From: Sipunculus nudus
Lineage: Eukaryota; Annelida; Sipuncula; Golfingiida; Sipunculidae
Length of the DNA stretch: 64,000 nt
Reading direction: 5' to 3'
Assembly: GCA_026874595.1 (NCBI GenBank)
Contig: CM049307.1
Location: forward strand, 59,902,870-59,966,869
The stretch's first letter is position 1; every line of letters starts with the position of its first letter. The notes under the pieces were generated by a model. That model saw nothing but the letters and a program-made list of their open reading frames with translations. It was not told the DNA's origin and searched no databases. Positions 61,759 to 64,000 of this stretch are shown here, in pieces. Both the position numbers and the translations under genes were made by a program.

Positions 61759-63206
61759 CTAGAATACAGGTAGTTGACATGCGACCAAGTGTATCCACCA
61801 AAATCATAGTGGAGCGGGTGAATTGAGGCATGGATTGAGTGGCAAGGGAAAATCGAGTGAAGTGTGTTGCATGTAAGCATGGATGTCTGCAGCCGAAATG
61901 TGTATGTAGGTGGTGCCACCTACCAAAAAAATCGAGAAAGCTAACCAAGATGTATAAACACGCAAAATTTTAGACAGATAAGTCAAACCACTACTGAGAT
62001 ATGAGTGATTTTAGCCCACGGCAGACAAACGGATGGACGCTGCGCAAAAATGGTTGCCTGTGGCCCCTCCAGTTTTGTGTAAGATAAAGAGCTAAGTGAG
62101 ATCTATACACATGCAAAATTTTGGCCCAATCGGTCAAACAGTTCCCCAGATATGAGCTTGCATGTCTGCAGCTTAAACTAAAATGTAGGTGGCGCCACCT
62201 GTCATAAAATCAAGAGAGCTGTCCCGGATGCATAAACCTGCAAAATTTTAGGCAGGTATGTCACACCACTGCCGAGTTATGGATGATTTTATCCCCAAGC
62301 AGACAAACAGACGGACGCTGTGAAAAAATGGTTGCAGGTGGTGACACCAGTTTTGTGTATGATAAAGAGCTATGTGAGATCTATACACATGAAAACTTTT
62401 GGCCAAATCAGTCAAACGGTTCCAGAGATATGAGCTTAAATGTCTGCAGCATAAACAAGAATGTAGGTGGCGCCACCTGTCATAAAATCAAGAAAGCTGT
62501 TCAAGATGTATAAACCTGCAACATTTTAGGTGGATATGTCAAACCACTGCCGAGTTATGAGTGATTTCATCCCACTGTAGACAAACAGATGGATGCTGTG
62601 CAAAAATGGTTGCAGGTGCACCATCAGTTTTGCATATGGTAAAGAGCTATGTGAGATCTATACACATGCAAATTTTCAGGATGATACATCAAACCAGTCC
62701 GGAGATTTAAGCATGGAAGTCTGCAGCATGAACGTGAATGTAGGTGGCGCCACCTGTCATAAAATCAAGAAAGCTATCCAGGATGTATACGCGTGCCAAA
62801 TTTCAGGTGAATTAGTCAAACCACTGCGGAGATATGAGTGATTTTAACCCAAGGCAGACGAACAGATGGACACTGTGCAAACATGGTTGCAGGTGGCGCA
62901 ACCATTTTTTGTGTATGTTATAAGGGCTACATTTGTACAAAATTTTTTTCCTGACCGGTCAAACGTTTCCTGAGATATGTGGGTTTATGTGTGGAAACAG
63001 ACGCACAAATGGACGCTGAGCAGAGGGGAAAGGTCAGAGTTCAACGCAAATTGGTTAGGCACCAGTTCACATGTGACCCGATAATTGGTGTAAGTTTCAG
63101 AAAAATCCATCCAGTAGTCTCAGAGGAGTTCTCCGGAAACGAACGCGGTGGCGTCGGAACCTGGCCAAAAACATAGTATCCTCAAAACTTTGTTTTGGCG
63201 AAAACA
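61759..63206 (-). mobile_element. Family A Helitron-like element, second copy
   Basis: It starts CTAGAATACAGGTAG and ends GTTTTGGCGAAAACAA at an AA/TT junction, matching 6595-8064 throughout, including the ACGAACGCGG block near 63139. The core has about four units carrying GGTGGCGCCACC-type palindromes (about 62190, 62466 and 62742). The terminal hairpins are decayed, so this copy is older. Confidence 0.7.
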
Positions 63207-64000
63207 ATTAATCAGATTCAAACCTTGCACCTTTATTTCACAATTCTCAAAAAGCCTGTTCACTCAACTGTACGAATACAGACCTATTGTACCTTAAATC
63301 GGTGACTCAGATGATGTGAACATTTCAACCCCTACATCCATGATTAGCCTTAACAACTTGAGCAAAACATCAATGCAGCTCCACTGAATAAATAAGGCAG
63401 AGCACAAAAAGAGAAAGTAAGACCATGGCCTATTTGTTAGGCAGTTTTTTATGAGTGTTTTCTACATGTGGTTGTTCAATACCTGTAACATGTGACTTCA
63501 ACACATGAACAAATAACACAACAGTTGTATGCAGCTGATATCAAACCATAACTATTGCTCTGGGACATAATTATGCGTAATTACAACAACTAAATTACAG
63601 TAAATATGAACACTAAGGAATTTTGCATTTTTGTAGATCCACATAATTTTTAGAATTAATTACCAATGATAAAAATCATGTCAATCAGTATGAGTCACCA
63701 TTGTTCTACTGTCCACAAGGCATAGCAAAGATTATAATGAATTTATAATGTATTATTATGTAAAATATTATGTATTATAATGTAAAATATAATGTGTTAT
63801 AATGTAAAATATTATGTATTATAATGTAAAAATTCTCTTGCTTTGGAACTCCAGTCATGTGATGGCTGTGGTAATGGCCACTGTTTGTTCCTTTTTGAAG
63901 TATAAATTTCTCTTGTTAAATGTACATATTCAAAATTACAGTAAGATAATAAAAAAGTATTAATAAACTAATTATTTCTTTATTTTATTTCTTTAAAATA
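63207..64000. repeat. Non-genic end of window with an A+T minisatellite
   Basis: At about 63730-63835 the motif TATTATAATGTAAAATAT recurs four to five times at a spacing of about 23 bp. The rest shows nothing recognisable. Confidence 0.5.

Overview
The window looks like animal nuclear DNA, most likely from a mollusc and probably a bivalve. It is A+T-rich, has one very large intron-rich gene, and is full of short non-autonomous mobile elements and minisatellites of the kind common in bivalve genomes. The species call is inference; the sequence itself shows spliced exons with GT/AG borders, tRNA-like SINE sequence, MITEs and Helitron-like repeats. No bacterial operon, rRNA, functional tRNA gene or CRISPR array was seen.

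Only one protein-coding gene is supported. It lies on the minus strand. I could join 27 coding exons from an ATG at 37686 to a TGA at 2779, with every splice phase agreeing, giving 10,860 nt of reading frame and a protein of about 3,619 residues. It is a HELZ2-like (helicase with zinc finger 2) protein. In order it has a basic/acidic start, an array of CxxC and CCCH zinc fingers plus a C2H2 finger (exons 5-9), a first UPF1-like SF1 helicase (exons 15-18), two cold-shock-like folds and an RNase II/R (RNB) domain with all catalytic aspartates (exon 18), a long HELZ2-type tail, and a second, very canonical UPF1-like helicase (exons 20-27). The architecture suggests an RNA-unwinding and 3'-5' RNA-degrading enzyme. 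A likely promoter with a CCAAT box and a GC box lies near 43.0 kb, so a long 5' intron (about 37.7-42.9 kb) full of minisatellites probably separates a non-coding first exon from the start codon.

Regions: 1-1014, end of a Helitron-like repeat; about 1.2-2.8 kb, 3' UTR; 2.8-37.7 kb, gene with repeat-filled introns (including a 1,089-bp tandem duplication at 5.2-8.9 kb, one copy of which carries a 1,470-bp element); 37.7-42.4 kb, minisatellites; 42.4-43.2 kb, CpG-richer promoter-like region; 43.2-64 kb, no gene, dominated by a 10.6-kb inverted pair of Helitron-like elements (46720-57326), a palindromic tract at 57.4-57.7 kb, a MITE at 59.5 kb and another Helitron-like element at 61.8-63.2 kb.

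The repeats are the main unexplained structure. Several families share a 5' TTG, a 3' hairpin, a terminal CTAG, an AA/TT junction, internal tandem arrays, a 12-bp palindrome (GGTGGCGCCACC) and AGGTCA direct repeats.
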